Shown in pieces: positions 34,360 to 42,798 of a stretch of 64,000 nt of DNA. This stretch comes from Thermoflexus sp042408815 (GTDB lineage Bacteria; Chloroflexota; Anaerolineae; Thermoflexales; Thermoflexaceae). Made by a program: the position numbers and the translations under genes. Where the stretch lies: the NCBI RefSeq assembly GCF_042408815.1, contig NZ_JBHOQR010000014.1, positions 1 to 64,000 on the forward strand. Direction: 5' to 3'. Positions within the stretch are counted from its first letter, which is position 1, and the number at the start of each line of letters is the position of its first letter. A model generated the notes under the pieces. The model was not told the origin of the DNA. It ran no database searches and worked only from the letters and a program-made list of their open reading frames with translations.

Positions 34360-35396
34360 GCTCCACCTCCCGCGCCACAGGATTGACGGATCACCAGCCC
34401 GGTGGCCAACCGGATCGTTGCGATCGGAGGCCTTCCCTCCTGAATCCACTGAAGTAACAGCCGGCCCGCTTCCCGCCCCAGATCCTCTGCCGGCAGGTGA
34501 ACGGTGGTGAGCGGTGGATCCACGTAAGCAGAGAGCGGCACATCATCAAAGCTCACGAGAGCCAAGTCCTGGGGAACCCGCAGGCCGTGGCGGCGGATGG
34601 CCAGAAGGGCGCCAAAGGCGACCACGTCGCTGGCCACAAAGACCGCGGTGGGGGGATCCGGAAGTTTCAGCAATCGCTCCATCGCCGCCGCGCCGCTGGC
34701 CGGGGTGAAAGCCCCCAAGGCGACCAGGGTTTCATCGTAAGGCAGGCCCGCCTCCTCCAGGGCCTGACGATAGCCGAGCCAGCGCTCGTAACTGGCCGTA
34801 TACGATAACGGCGCGTTGGTGATCAACCCGATCCGTCGATGGCCCAGCCGGACCAGATGATGCGTGGCCATGGCGGCTGCCTGCCTGTTGTCCACATCGA
34901 CCGAGGGGAGCGAAGTGCCGGCCAGATGACCCAGGAGAACCACAGGCGTTTCCTGCCCCCAGCGTCCCAGCCACTCCCGATCCTCAAAGCGCGGACCAGA
35001 GAGGATTAGCCCATCGACCCGACGCTCCTGAAGCAGGCGGGTCGTTTCCTCAGGAGCGTGATCAGGGGCAAGGGGGAAGAGCAGCAGATGCAGATTCGCC
35101 TCTCGAAGGACATCGCTCAGGCCCCGCAGTACTTCTGGAAGGAAAGCATCGGCGAAAACCTGATCGGGGGTCTGACGCATCACAAAGGCGATCAATTCGG
35201 AGCGCCCGCGGACGAGATGCCGGGCTCCCGCGTGGGGACGGTAGTTCAGGCGAGCCGCTGCCTCCAGAACCCGCTGCCGGGTCTCCGGAGGGATCCGGAC
35301 ATCCGGGACCCCGTTCAGCACCAGCGAAACGGTGGTCCGGGAAACCCCCGCCAGTCGGGCCACATCCTCAGCGGTCGGCGATCGTCGCTTGATCAT
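34356..35396 (-). CDS. LacI-family repressor
   Basis: A 346-residue regulator. The HTH is at the N-terminus (TAEDVARLAGVSRTTVSLVLNG), followed by the hinge helix LNYRPHAGARHL and a periplasmic-binding-protein-like sensor domain with GLITN, VDVDN and LVSFDDVPLSAYVDPPLTTV. It is the first gene of the ABC operon, and a near-perfect 18-bp palindrome lies 4 bases upstream of its start. It most likely represses itself and the whole operon and releases DNA on binding the imported sugar. Confidence 0.94.
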   Translation of the reverse strand: MIKRRSPTAEDVARLAGVSRTTVSLVLNGVPDVRIPPETRQRVLEAAARLNYRPHAGARHLVRGRSELIAFVMRQTPDQVFADAFLPEVLRGLSDVLREANLHLLLFPLAPDHAPEETTRLLQERRVDGLILSGPRFEDREWLGRWGQETPVVLLGHLAGTSLPSVDVDNRQAAAMATHHLVRLGHRRIGLITNAPLSYTASYERWLGYRQALEEAGLPYDETLVALGAFTPASGAAAMERLLKLPDPPTAVFVASDVVAFGALLAIRRHGLRVPQDLALVSFDDVPLSAYVDPPLTTVHLPAEDLGREAGRLLLQWIQEGRPPIATIRLATGLVIRQSCGAGGGA

Positions 35397-35400
35397 CGCT

Positions 35401-35418
35401 TGCTAACACGCGTTAGCA
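35401..35418. promoter_or_regulatory. LacI-type operator palindrome
   Basis: TGCTAACACGCGTTAGCA has 7-base arms TGCTAAC/GTTAGCA around a CG centre, the classic LacI-family operator form. It covers about +2 to +20 of the predicted transcript and reaches to within 4 bases of the repressor ATG, so a bound repressor would block both initiation and early elongation. Confidence 0.85.
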
Positions 35419-35426
35419 TCAAGGTT

Positions 35427-35455
35427 ATTTTAGTAATTGGTTTGATTTATGTCAA
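35427..35455 (-). promoter_or_regulatory. Promoter of the LacI/ABC operon
   Basis: On the minus strand TTGACA (35450-35455) is followed after 17 bases by TAAAAT (35427-35432). The surroundings are markedly AT-rich compared with the rest of the window. The start is predicted near 35420, so the leader is only about 24 bases and is occupied by the operator. Confidence 0.85.
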
Positions 35456-35735
35456 GTAAATCGAGCAAGATAAACCCAAAGATCTCCCCTGCGCTGCGAT
35501 GTGCCGCAGGGGAGGGGAAAGTGGAGCGGCTCGGAGGAGTCTCCACAACCGGGCGGCGGGTCTGTTCCAGAGGAGATCTTCAGCTTTGCGGAGGCTGGGA
35601 GAGACATTAGACTGAAGGGCAAAAGGGATCGGGGGCTATGAGATCCTTTATATCCATCGAAGCGGAAGATTCCCTGGGGAGGCGGGACCGCCTCGGATGT
35701 GGACATCCATCGCCTGGGAAGCGGAGGGAAGCTCC

Positions 35736-36500
35736 ATGCTCCGGGTAGAGCGTTTACGAGTCGCCTATGGGGATCAAGTGGTCATCCCGGGATTAAGCTT
35801 CTTCGTGGAGCCGGGCCAGGCGCTGGGATTAATCGGCCCCAATGGCGCCGGAAAGACCACGGTGCTCCGCGCCCTGAGCGGCGTGATCCCCCTTCAGGCC
35901 GGCGCGATCTTCTGGGAGGACGTTCCGCTGCATACGCTTCCACCGGAACATCGGGCGCGGTGGATCGCCGTGGTCCCTCAGGGGGCTTCGCTTCCCGAGG
36001 CCTTCACCGGGGAAGAGGTGGTCTCCTTCGGGCGCACTCCCTACCTTTCCTGGCTATCCGCGCTCTCCGAAACGGACCGGATGCACATCGAGCAGGCGAT
36101 GATCCGGACGGAAACGCGGGCGTTTGCAGAGCGGCTGGTGGGGACGCTTTCGGGAGGGGAGCGTCAGCGCCTGCTCATCGCCCGCGCTTTCGCTCAGACC
36201 CCACGCATCCTGCTGCTGGATGAGGCCTTCGCCCATCTGGATCTGAAGTATCAGCTCCGGCTTCTCCAACTGATCCGCCGGATGCTCTGGACAGATCGTA
36301 TGGTGGGGGTGCTGGCGATCCATGATCTCCATCTGGCGGCCCGCTTCTGCGATCGGCTGCTGCTGTTGAAAAACGGCCGGGCGCTGGCTTTCGGGCCCCC
36401 GGAGGAGGTCCTTCAGCCGGCCCTCCTGGAAGCCGCTTATGAGATCCCAATGGGTGTGGAGCGCCATCCGGAAGCCGGGTGGTTGATCTGGCCGGCCTGA
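35736..36500 (+). CDS. ABC transporter ATP-binding protein (FecE/BtuD type), orphan
   Basis: A 254-residue ATPase with Walker A GPNGAGKTT, Q-loop VPQG, signature LSGGERQRLLIA, Walker B ILLLDEAFAHLDL and H-loop AIHDLHLAAR. The FGRTPYLSWL segment and short C-terminus resemble importers of iron chelates or cobalamin. GGAGGGAA precedes the ATG at 35736; upstream in-frame codons look non-coding. No permease or binding protein lies beside it, so it must serve components encoded elsewhere or be a relic of a larger operon. Confidence 0.9.
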   Translation: MLRVERLRVAYGDQVVIPGLSFFVEPGQALGLIGPNGAGKTTVLRALSGVIPLQAGAIFWEDVPLHTLPPEHRARWIAVVPQGASLPEAFTGEEVVSFGRTPYLSWLSALSETDRMHIEQAMIRTETRAFAERLVGTLSGGERQRLLIARAFAQTPRILLLDEAFAHLDLKYQLRLLQLIRRMLWTDRMVGVLAIHDLHLAARFCDRLLLLKNGRALAFGPPEEVLQPALLEAAYEIPMGVERHPEAGWLIWPA

Positions 36501-36521
36501 GAGCCCCATTCCTCCAGGCTC

Positions 36522-37178
36522 TCAGGAGGAGGCCAGCCGGGCACGGCGCCACTTCGCCCACATGGAAAACAGGTGGACCCACACCGGGCTCAGACGGAGG
36601 GTGGGGCGGGCATGGCGCAAGGCTTGCAGGAAACCCGCCGCGTCTTCGAAAGGCGGAAGGGCCGTCCACGCTCGCCCCAGCTCCCAGAGGGTGTGGGCGT
36701 CGCTGCCGGAGAAGCCCGGCTTGCCGAACCGCGTGGCCAGCGCTGCGGCGCAGGCATTGTCGCCCGGAAACACGCAGCGCGCGTTGAAGATCTCCACCGC
36801 GTCCACCATAGGGAGCACCGCCTCGGCGACCTCCCGGCCCACCGCGGAGCCCCGCGCCCGGTCACAGGGATGGGGAAGCGCCACCACCCCGCCCTGCTCC
36901 CGGATCCGATCGATGGTTTCCACCAGGGGAAGACCTTGCGGAATCTCCCGCTCGATGAAGTAAGCAAGCACCTCCCCTTCCCGGGTGCGGATCTCCTCGC
37001 CCACGATGATCAGATCCGGGGCCCGTTCCTTCAGCCGCAACGCCCCCTGGATGGTGTTGTGATCCGTCACCGCCACGCGGTCCAGGCCTTTCCGACGGCA
37101 GGCGGCGAGGAAATCCTCGAGGGAAACCAGGCTGTCCGGCGAGCAACGCGTATGGGCGTGGAGCTCAACCCGCCACAT
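36522..37178 (-). CDS. PHP-domain phosphoesterase-like protein
   Basis: A 218-residue PHP domain with metal-binding motifs in order: ELHAHTRCSPDS, VTDHNT, VALPHPCDR and GSDAH. PHP proteins hydrolyse phosphoesters of nucleotides or sugar phosphates, often with three metals. The start MWRVELHAH at 37178 overlaps the end of cmk by 14 bases, so the two are co-translated. The substrate is unknown. Its C-terminal ~30 residues are basic. Confidence 0.85.
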   Translation of the reverse strand: MWRVELHAHTRCSPDSLVSLEDFLAACRRKGLDRVAVTDHNTIQGALRLKERAPDLIIVGEEIRTREGEVLAYFIEREIPQGLPLVETIDRIREQGGVVALPHPCDRARGSAVGREVAEAVLPMVDAVEIFNARCVFPGDNACAAALATRFGKPGFSGSDAHTLWELGRAWTALPPFEDAAGFLQALRHARPTLRLSPVWVHLFSMWAKWRRARLASS

Positions 37179-37872
37179 GGGATGTCTCCTGACACCGGGC
37201 TTCGAGGAGGGCCAGCACGCGCTGGAACACTTCCTCAATATCCATCGTTGTGGTGTCCAGGACCACCGCGTCAGGGGCCGGGCGAAGCGGCGCGACTTCC
37301 CGCCCCTGATCCAGAGCGTCTCGCTGCCGCATGGTCTCCAGGACCTCCTCGAAGGACACAGCTTCTCCACGACCCTGAAGCTCCCGATAACGACGCCAGG
37401 CCCGGGTCTTTAGATCCGCGTCCAGATACAGCTTGAAATCGGCCTCAGGAAGGACCACCGTTCCGATGTCCCGCCCGACCATCACCACCCGGCCCCGCAG
37501 CCCGATCCAGCGCTGACGCTGGGTGAGGGCGCGACGGACGCCTGGATACGCCGACACCTGGGAGACCGCCGCGTCCACCTCCGGGCTTCGCAGGGCCCAC
37601 GTGATATCCTCTCCCTCCACCCGCACGGTATAGGGGCGGCCATCGGCCTCGGTAGGAGGCAAAAGGTCCAGGTCCAGGGTCTCGGCCAGACGGGTCAGGG
37701 CCTCTTCGTCCGTCACCGGGATGCCTCGCTGCAGGGCGGCCCAGGTCACCGCTCGATACATGACCCCGGTATCGATGTAGGTGTACCCGAGATGAGCCGC
37801 CAGGCGCTGAGCCAGCGTGCTCTTCCCCGAAGCCGCCGGCCCATCAATGGCAATTCGCAACGGTCGCCCCAT
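37165..37872 (-). CDS. cmk: Cytidylate kinase
   Basis: A 235-residue enzyme phosphorylating CMP and dCMP with ATP. P-loop IDGPAASGKSTLAQ, TYIDTGVMYRAVTWAA, VGRDIGTVVLPEADFKLYLDA and the RRYRELQGRG lid are typical. The start at 37872 (MGRPLRIAIDG) is preferred to a longer frame with a non-conserved Arg-rich extension; GGAGGGG lies 13 bases upstream. It follows the VOC gene with a 52-base gap and overlaps the PHP gene. Confidence 0.95.
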   Translation of the reverse strand: MGRPLRIAIDGPAASGKSTLAQRLAAHLGYTYIDTGVMYRAVTWAALQRGIPVTDEEALTRLAETLDLDLLPPTEADGRPYTVRVEGEDITWALRSPEVDAAVSQVSAYPGVRRALTQRQRWIGLRGRVVMVGRDIGTVVLPEADFKLYLDADLKTRAWRRYRELQGRGEAVSFEEVLETMRQRDALDQGREVAPLRPAPDAVVLDTTTMDIEEVFQRVLALLEARCQETSHVAG

Positions 37873-37924
37873 CGCGAAGGATGCCCCTCCGAGAGGATCG
37901 GCGGATCGTTCCAGGATAAAAGGA

Positions 37925-38362
37925 TCAGCTGTCCGGAGCGCTCCCCTCCAGGGGCCCCGCCTCGCCCTCCTGCGGGGCTTTCCGGCGGCGGGGAGATTTC
38001 GGAAGCAACGATTGGACCACGTGCAGGGGATTCCCATCCAGATCATAGAACGTCCCCAGCACCATCACGCCCGGGATCTCCACCAGATCCCCGACCCGGA
38101 CCCCCTGGCGCTTCAGGCGGTTGAGGACGCGCCGGGCGTTGCGCACCTCAAAGAGCGCGCCGCCTCCGGCGTTCCCCCCCGGTCCCTCCGGGCTCTGATG
38201 CAGCAGGATCCGCGGCCCACGAGGCGGGCCAAATTCCACCCAGCGCCCTTCCGGATCCTCCCCGCGCACCGGCAGGCCCAGGGTTTCCCCGTAGAAGGTT
38301 TTGGCCCGCGCCAGATCTTGCACCCGATACAAGACCCCTTGAACTTTACGCACCACAGGCAT
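37925..38362 (-). CDS. VOC-superfamily (glyoxalase/dioxygenase fold) protein
   Basis: A 145-residue protein with one visible betaalphabetabetabeta module: VLYRVQDLARAKTFYGETLGLP at the start and GTFYDLDGNPLHVVQ at the end, giving the usual C-terminal metal-ligand region. A typical N-terminal His ligand is not obvious, so catalysis is uncertain. AAGGAGG precedes the ATG. The last ~25 residues are charged and low-complexity. It is the first gene of a VOC-cmk-PHP unit. Confidence 0.8.
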   Translation of the reverse strand: MPVVRKVQGVLYRVQDLARAKTFYGETLGLPVRGEDPEGRWVEFGPPRGPRILLHQSPEGPGGNAGGGALFEVRNARRVLNRLKRQGVRVGDLVEIPGVMVLGTFYDLDGNPLHVVQSLLPKSPRRRKAPQEGEAGPLEGSAPDS

Positions 38363-38502
38363 CCTGACCTCCTTCGTGCTCCAGGTTACCTCCATTATAG
38401 CGACATTGGCCTGGTCTAAATAGCAATTGCGGATCGGTAGATTATCGGGAGAGCTACGGTATGATAAACCCAGATCCTCATAACCGGCGAGGAGATGATC
38501 CG

Positions 38503-39969
38503 ATGGCTTATCAGGATCTTCGGGATTTCCTCAACCGTCTGGAACAGGCCGGGGAGCTGGTCCGCATCCGCACACCGGTCTCTGCCGAGCTCGAGATCAC
38601 CGAGATCGCCGATCGGGTGATGAAGAGTCCGCCCCCCCGCAACAAGGCCCTCCTTTTTGAAAACGTGGACGGCAAAGGGATCCCCGTTGCCATTAACCTG
38701 TTTGGGACCCGACAGCGCATGGCCTGGGCGCTGGGGGTTGAAGACCTGGAGGAGCTTCGAAAGCGGCTGGAAACACTGCTGCGCCCGGAGCTCCCTCAGA
38801 GCCTGGGGGAGGCCTTTGAACGCCTGGGCCAGGTGCTGGGGACCCTGCGGCGCATCGGGCTAGGCCCCCGGCGGGTCTCCCGGGCGCCCTGTCAGGAGAT
38901 CGTGGAAACCGAGCGCCCATCCCTGGATCGCCTGCCGATCCTGAAATGCTGGCCCAAAGATGCGGGCCGCTACATCACCCTAGGCCAGGTGATCACCCGG
39001 GATCCCCGCACTGGGAAACGCAATGTCGGGCTGTATCGTCTCCAGGTTCACGATGAGCGCACCCTGGGGGTCCACTGGCAGATCCACAAGGGCGGCGCGG
39101 AGCATGAACGAGCCGCCCGAGAAGCGGGGGTGGAGCGGATCCCCATCGCCGTGGCGCTGGGAGGGGATCCCGCCTGCATCTGGGCAGCAAGCGCGCCGCT
39201 CCCTCCAGACATCGATGAGTATCTGCTGGCCGGATGGCTTCGGGGACGGCCGGTGGAAATGGCCCCTTGCATCACCCAACCCCTCGAAGTCCCTGCCCAT
39301 GCGGAAATCGTCATCGAGGGCTATATCGATCCTCGGGAACAGCGCATGGAGGGCCCCTTCGGCGATCACACCGGCTATTACACGCCCCCGGAGCCCTTCC
39401 CGGTGATGCACATCACCGCGATCACCCACCGGCGGGATCCGATCTATCCCGCCACGATCGTCGGCCGCCCACCGATGGAGGATTACTGGATGGGCAAGGC
39501 CACGGAGCGGCTCTTCCTCCCGCTGATCCGCCTGTTCCTGCCGGAGGTGGTCGATTACAACATGCCGGCGGAAGGGGTTTTCCACAACCTGGTGATCGTC
39601 AGCATCCGCAAGCGGTTCCCCGGGCATGCCCGCAAAGTGATCTTCGGCCTGTGGGGCCTGGGGCTGCTGAGCCTGGCCAAATGCATTGTGGTCGTGGATA
39701 GCTGGGTGGATGTGCACAACTTATCTGAGGTGGCATGGCAGGTGCTGGGGAATGTGGACTGGAAGCGGGATGTGGTGATTGTGGAAGGGCCGGTGGATCA
39801 TCTGGATCATGTCGCGCCCGTGCGGGCATATGGGGGAAAAATCGGCATCGACGCCACCGCCAAGGGGCCTGAGGAGGGGCATCCCCGGGGCTGGCCCGAG
39901 CGCATCGAGATGAGCCCGGAGATCCGGGCGCTGGTGGATCGACGGTGGGAAGAATACGGGCTCCCCTAA
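38503..39969 (+). CDS. ubiD: UbiD-family (de)carboxylase
   Basis: A 488-residue prenylated-FMN-dependent decarboxylase. Family features are the N-terminal DLRDFLNRLEQAGELVRI, central ERIPIAVALGGDP, the catalytic EGPFGDHTGYY region, and IVGRPPMEDYWMGKATERL. It requires the flavin prenyltransferase UbiX, which is not in this window. Possible substrates include 4-hydroxybenzoate-type quinone precursors or other aromatic acids; the sequence does not settle which. GAGGAG precedes the ATG at 38503. It is divergent from the VOC gene. Confidence 0.92.
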   Translation: MAYQDLRDFLNRLEQAGELVRIRTPVSAELEITEIADRVMKSPPPRNKALLFENVDGKGIPVAINLFGTRQRMAWALGVEDLEELRKRLETLLRPELPQSLGEAFERLGQVLGTLRRIGLGPRRVSRAPCQEIVETERPSLDRLPILKCWPKDAGRYITLGQVITRDPRTGKRNVGLYRLQVHDERTLGVHWQIHKGGAEHERAAREAGVERIPIAVALGGDPACIWAASAPLPPDIDEYLLAGWLRGRPVEMAPCITQPLEVPAHAEIVIEGYIDPREQRMEGPFGDHTGYYTPPEPFPVMHITAITHRRDPIYPATIVGRPPMEDYWMGKATERLFLPLIRLFLPEVVDYNMPAEGVFHNLVIVSIRKRFPGHARKVIFGLWGLGLLSLAKCIVVVDSWVDVHNLSEVAWQVLGNVDWKRDVVIVEGPVDHLDHVAPVRAYGGKIGIDATAKGPEEGHPRGWPERIEMSPEIRALVDRRWEEYGLP

Positions 39970-40004
39970 GGCCCGAGGAGACCCACCGGGTAACTCCTGC
40001 CTTT

Positions 40005-40037
40005 TAAAAAACCCGGGGGCGCGTCCTGCGCCCCCGG
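40005..40037 (-). terminator. Rho-independent terminator of clpC
   Basis: A perfect 10-bp stem (CCGGGGGCGC 40013-40022, GCGCCCCCGG 40028-40037) with a 5-base loop is followed on the minus strand by TTTTTT (40006-40011). It starts 10 bases after the clpC stop. Confidence 0.9.
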
Positions 40038-40047
40038 ATGCCCCTGC

Positions 40048-42516
40048 TTATCCTTCCACGATCAGCGCCGGCGGTGGGGTCAGCTCCTCGATCCCCTTCG
40101 GGCGGAAGGTCAGCCGATCGCCCTCCACGTCGATGATCACCGTATCGCCAGGGCCGAAGCGGCCCGCCAGCATCCCCTCTGAGAGGGCGTCCTCCACCAG
40201 GTTCTGGATCACCCGGCGCAGCGGCCGCGCGCCGTATTCGGGATCGTAGCCCCTATCGGCCAGGAAGGCCTTGGCCGCCGGCGTGGCCTCGATGCGCAGG
40301 CGGTGCTCCTGGAGACGGGCCGCCACTTTGTTCAGCTCCAGGTCCACGATCTTCAGGATGTCCTCCCGGCTCAGCGGCCGGAAGACCACCACCTGATCTA
40401 CTCGGTTCAGGAACTCCGGCCGGAAGACCTTGCGCAGCTCATTGAGAAGCTTCTCCCGCATCTCCCGGTAGCGCCGCTCCAGGTCCACCTCCTCCTGTTT
40501 CTGGGTGGGGAAGCCCAGGTGCGCCTTGCGGATGGTCTCCGCGCCGATGTTAGAAGTCATAATGATGATCGTGTTGCGGAAGTCCACCTTGCGGCCCCGG
40601 GCGTCCGTCAGCCGGCCTTCCTCCATGATCTGGAGGAGCATGTTGAACACATCGGGATGGGCCTTTTCGATCTCGTCGAAGACCACAATGCAATAGGGCC
40701 GCCGACGCACATACTCGGTGAGCTGACCGGCGTCTTCATAGCCCACGTAACCAGGGGGCGCTCCTACCAGGCGGGAGACGTTATGGCGCTCCATGAACTC
40801 CGACATGTCCAGTTGGAGCAGTGCGTCTTCGGAGCCGAAGAGGAACTCCGCCAGGGCCTTGGTGAGCTCGGTCTTGCCCACCCCGGTCGGCCCGAGGAAG
40901 ATGAAGGAGCCGATGGGACGGCGGGGGTCCTTGAGGCCAGCACGGGCCCGCCGCACCGCCCGGGAGATCACGCTGATGGCCTCATCCTGCCCCACAATGC
41001 GCTTCTTAAGCTCCTCCTCCATCTGGAGAAGACGCTGGGACTCATCCCCGGCGATGCGGCTGACCGGGATGCCCGTCCACATGGAGACCACCTCGGCGAT
41101 ATCCTCCGCCGTGACCCGAGGTCCCTCCTCGGTCTCGCTGCGCATCCGCAATTGCTGAAGCTGAGCCTGGAGTTCCTCCTCTCGGGCTTTGAGATCGGCC
41201 ACGTCTTCGTAACGGCGTTCGGCCAGGGCTTCCTCCCGCTCGCGCTGCACCGTGCGCAGCTCGGTGTATACCTTCTGAAGGCTCGGCCAGCGGGAGGCCT
41301 TATACATCCGCACCCGAGCTGCCGCCTCATCGATCAGATCGATCGCCTTGTCCGGGAGATAGCGTTCGGGGATATAGCGCGCGGAGAGCCGGGCAGCCGC
41401 CTCGATCGCCTCATCCGTGATGGTTAACTTGTGGTGTTCCTCGTAGCGATGGCGGATGCCCCGCAGGATCTCAATAGTTTCTTCAATCGTGGGCTCCTCT
41501 ACCACCACCGGCTGGAACCGGCGCTCGAGCGCCGCGTCGCTTTCGATGTATTTGCGATACTCATCGAAGGTCGTGGCGCCGATGCACTGGATCTCTCCCC
41601 GGGCCAGGGCCGGCTTCAGGATGTTGGCCGCATCCACCGCGCTCCCCGCCGCCCCGGCGCCCACCAGCATATGCATTTCATCGATGAACAGAATGCAATC
41701 GGCGCTCTTGAGCTCCTCCAGCACCCGCTTCAGCCGTTCCTCGAACTGGCCTCGATACATCGTCCCCGCCACCAGGGAGGCCACATCCAGCTGCAGGACC
41801 CGCTTGCTGAGGAGCGGCTCGGGGACCTCGCCGGCCACGATGCGCTGGGCCAGCCCCTCCACGATGGCCGTCTTGCCCACCCCGGGTTCCCCGATCAGCG
41901 CCGGGTTGTTCTTGGTCCGGCGGGAGAGAATCTGGATCACCCGCTCGATCTCCTGTTCCCGTCCGATGACAGGATCCAGCTTCCCCTCCTCAGCCAGGGC
42001 GGTCAGGTCGATGGCCAGCTGATCGAGCAACGGCGTCTTCGGGCGCTCCCGCCGGGGTCGGGCGGCTGCCGTCGTCTCCTGGATCGCCCGATTGGTTTCC
42101 CGCCGGATCTGCTCCAGGGACAGCCCCAGACTCTTGAGGATATCCACCGCCATCCCATCACCCAGGCGGACCAGCCCGAGGAGGAGATGTTCGGTGCCAA
42201 TGTAATGATGCCCCATGCGTCGGGCCTCATCGACAGCCAGCTCGATCACCCGACGGATGCGGGGCGTTAGGTCGGGCTTGCTATGGGGGGTGCGGCGGCC
42301 AGGCCCTGACATCCGAAGGACCATTTCCTCCACCTTCTGTGGGGTGACGCCCAGGCGTCGGAGCACCTGGCCGGCGATGCCGTTCTCTTCCTTGACCAGG
42401 CCCAGGAGCAGGTGTTCGGTGCCGATGTACGTGTGGTTCAGGCGTTCGGCTTCCTCCTGAGCCAACGCCAGCACCCGCCTGGCCCGCTGGGTAAATCGAT
42501 CCAGCTTGCTGGACAC
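40048..42516 (-). CDS. clpC: ATP-dependent Clp protease ATP-binding subunit ClpC
   Basis: An 822-residue Hsp100 unfoldase that feeds substrates to ClpP. It has two N-terminal Clp repeats (LNHTYIGTEHLLLGLV and MGHHYIGTEHLLLGLV). AAA-1 has Walker A GEPGVGKTAIVEG; a short coiled-coil M domain with a UVR-like YEDVADLKAREEELQ follows. AAA-2 has GPTGVGKTELTKALAEFLFG and VFDEIEKAHPD. The start is a GTG at 42516 with GGAGGAGGG upstream; the longer frame adds unrelated residues. No ctsR or mcsB neighbours are present. Confidence 0.95.
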   Translation of the reverse strand: MSSKLDRFTQRARRVLALAQEEAERLNHTYIGTEHLLLGLVKEENGIAGQVLRRLGVTPQKVEEMVLRMSGPGRRTPHSKPDLTPRIRRVIELAVDEARRMGHHYIGTEHLLLGLVRLGDGMAVDILKSLGLSLEQIRRETNRAIQETTAAARPRRERPKTPLLDQLAIDLTALAEEGKLDPVIGREQEIERVIQILSRRTKNNPALIGEPGVGKTAIVEGLAQRIVAGEVPEPLLSKRVLQLDVASLVAGTMYRGQFEERLKRVLEELKSADCILFIDEMHMLVGAGAAGSAVDAANILKPALARGEIQCIGATTFDEYRKYIESDAALERRFQPVVVEEPTIEETIEILRGIRHRYEEHHKLTITDEAIEAAARLSARYIPERYLPDKAIDLIDEAAARVRMYKASRWPSLQKVYTELRTVQREREEALAERRYEDVADLKAREEELQAQLQQLRMRSETEEGPRVTAEDIAEVVSMWTGIPVSRIAGDESQRLLQMEEELKKRIVGQDEAISVISRAVRRARAGLKDPRRPIGSFIFLGPTGVGKTELTKALAEFLFGSEDALLQLDMSEFMERHNVSRLVGAPPGYVGYEDAGQLTEYVRRRPYCIVVFDEIEKAHPDVFNMLLQIMEEGRLTDARGRKVDFRNTIIIMTSNIGAETIRKAHLGFPTQKQEEVDLERRYREMREKLLNELRKVFRPEFLNRVDQVVVFRPLSREDILKIVDLELNKVAARLQEHRLRIEATPAAKAFLADRGYDPEYGARPLRRVIQNLVEDALSEGMLAGRFGPGDTVIIDVEGDRLTFRPKGIEELTPPPALIVEG

Positions 42517-42740
42517 AGCGCCCTCCTCCAAACCGACTGCAAAGTTTCCAGAGGCGAACGCGCAGCCGGCTCTGATGTTAGTATAACACGTCGCCCCTTT
42601 TTCAGTTAGTTCAGGGATCCCATGGTTGACCATTTGTCGGAGAGACAACAGAGCGCACCACGACCACCCCTCAAAGGCCGCAAACCCCATTCACTGGCAT
42701 GGAATCCTTAAGCTCGATGCTTCGGGTTGAGATAGAGAAA

Positions 42741-42763
42741 GCGGGGCGCCTGCAGCGCCCCGC
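42741..42763 (-). terminator. Hairpin terminator downstream of rpsA
   Basis: A perfect 9-bp stem GCGGGGCGC/GCGCCCCGC with a 5-base loop is followed on the minus strand by TTTCTCT. It lies 35 bases after the stop of the S1 gene. A TATACT box on the minus strand near 42580 may belong to the clpC promoter. Confidence 0.7.
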
Positions 42764-42798
42764 TCACTCCCTCCCCAAGCCTTCCACCGTCGAGGGGA

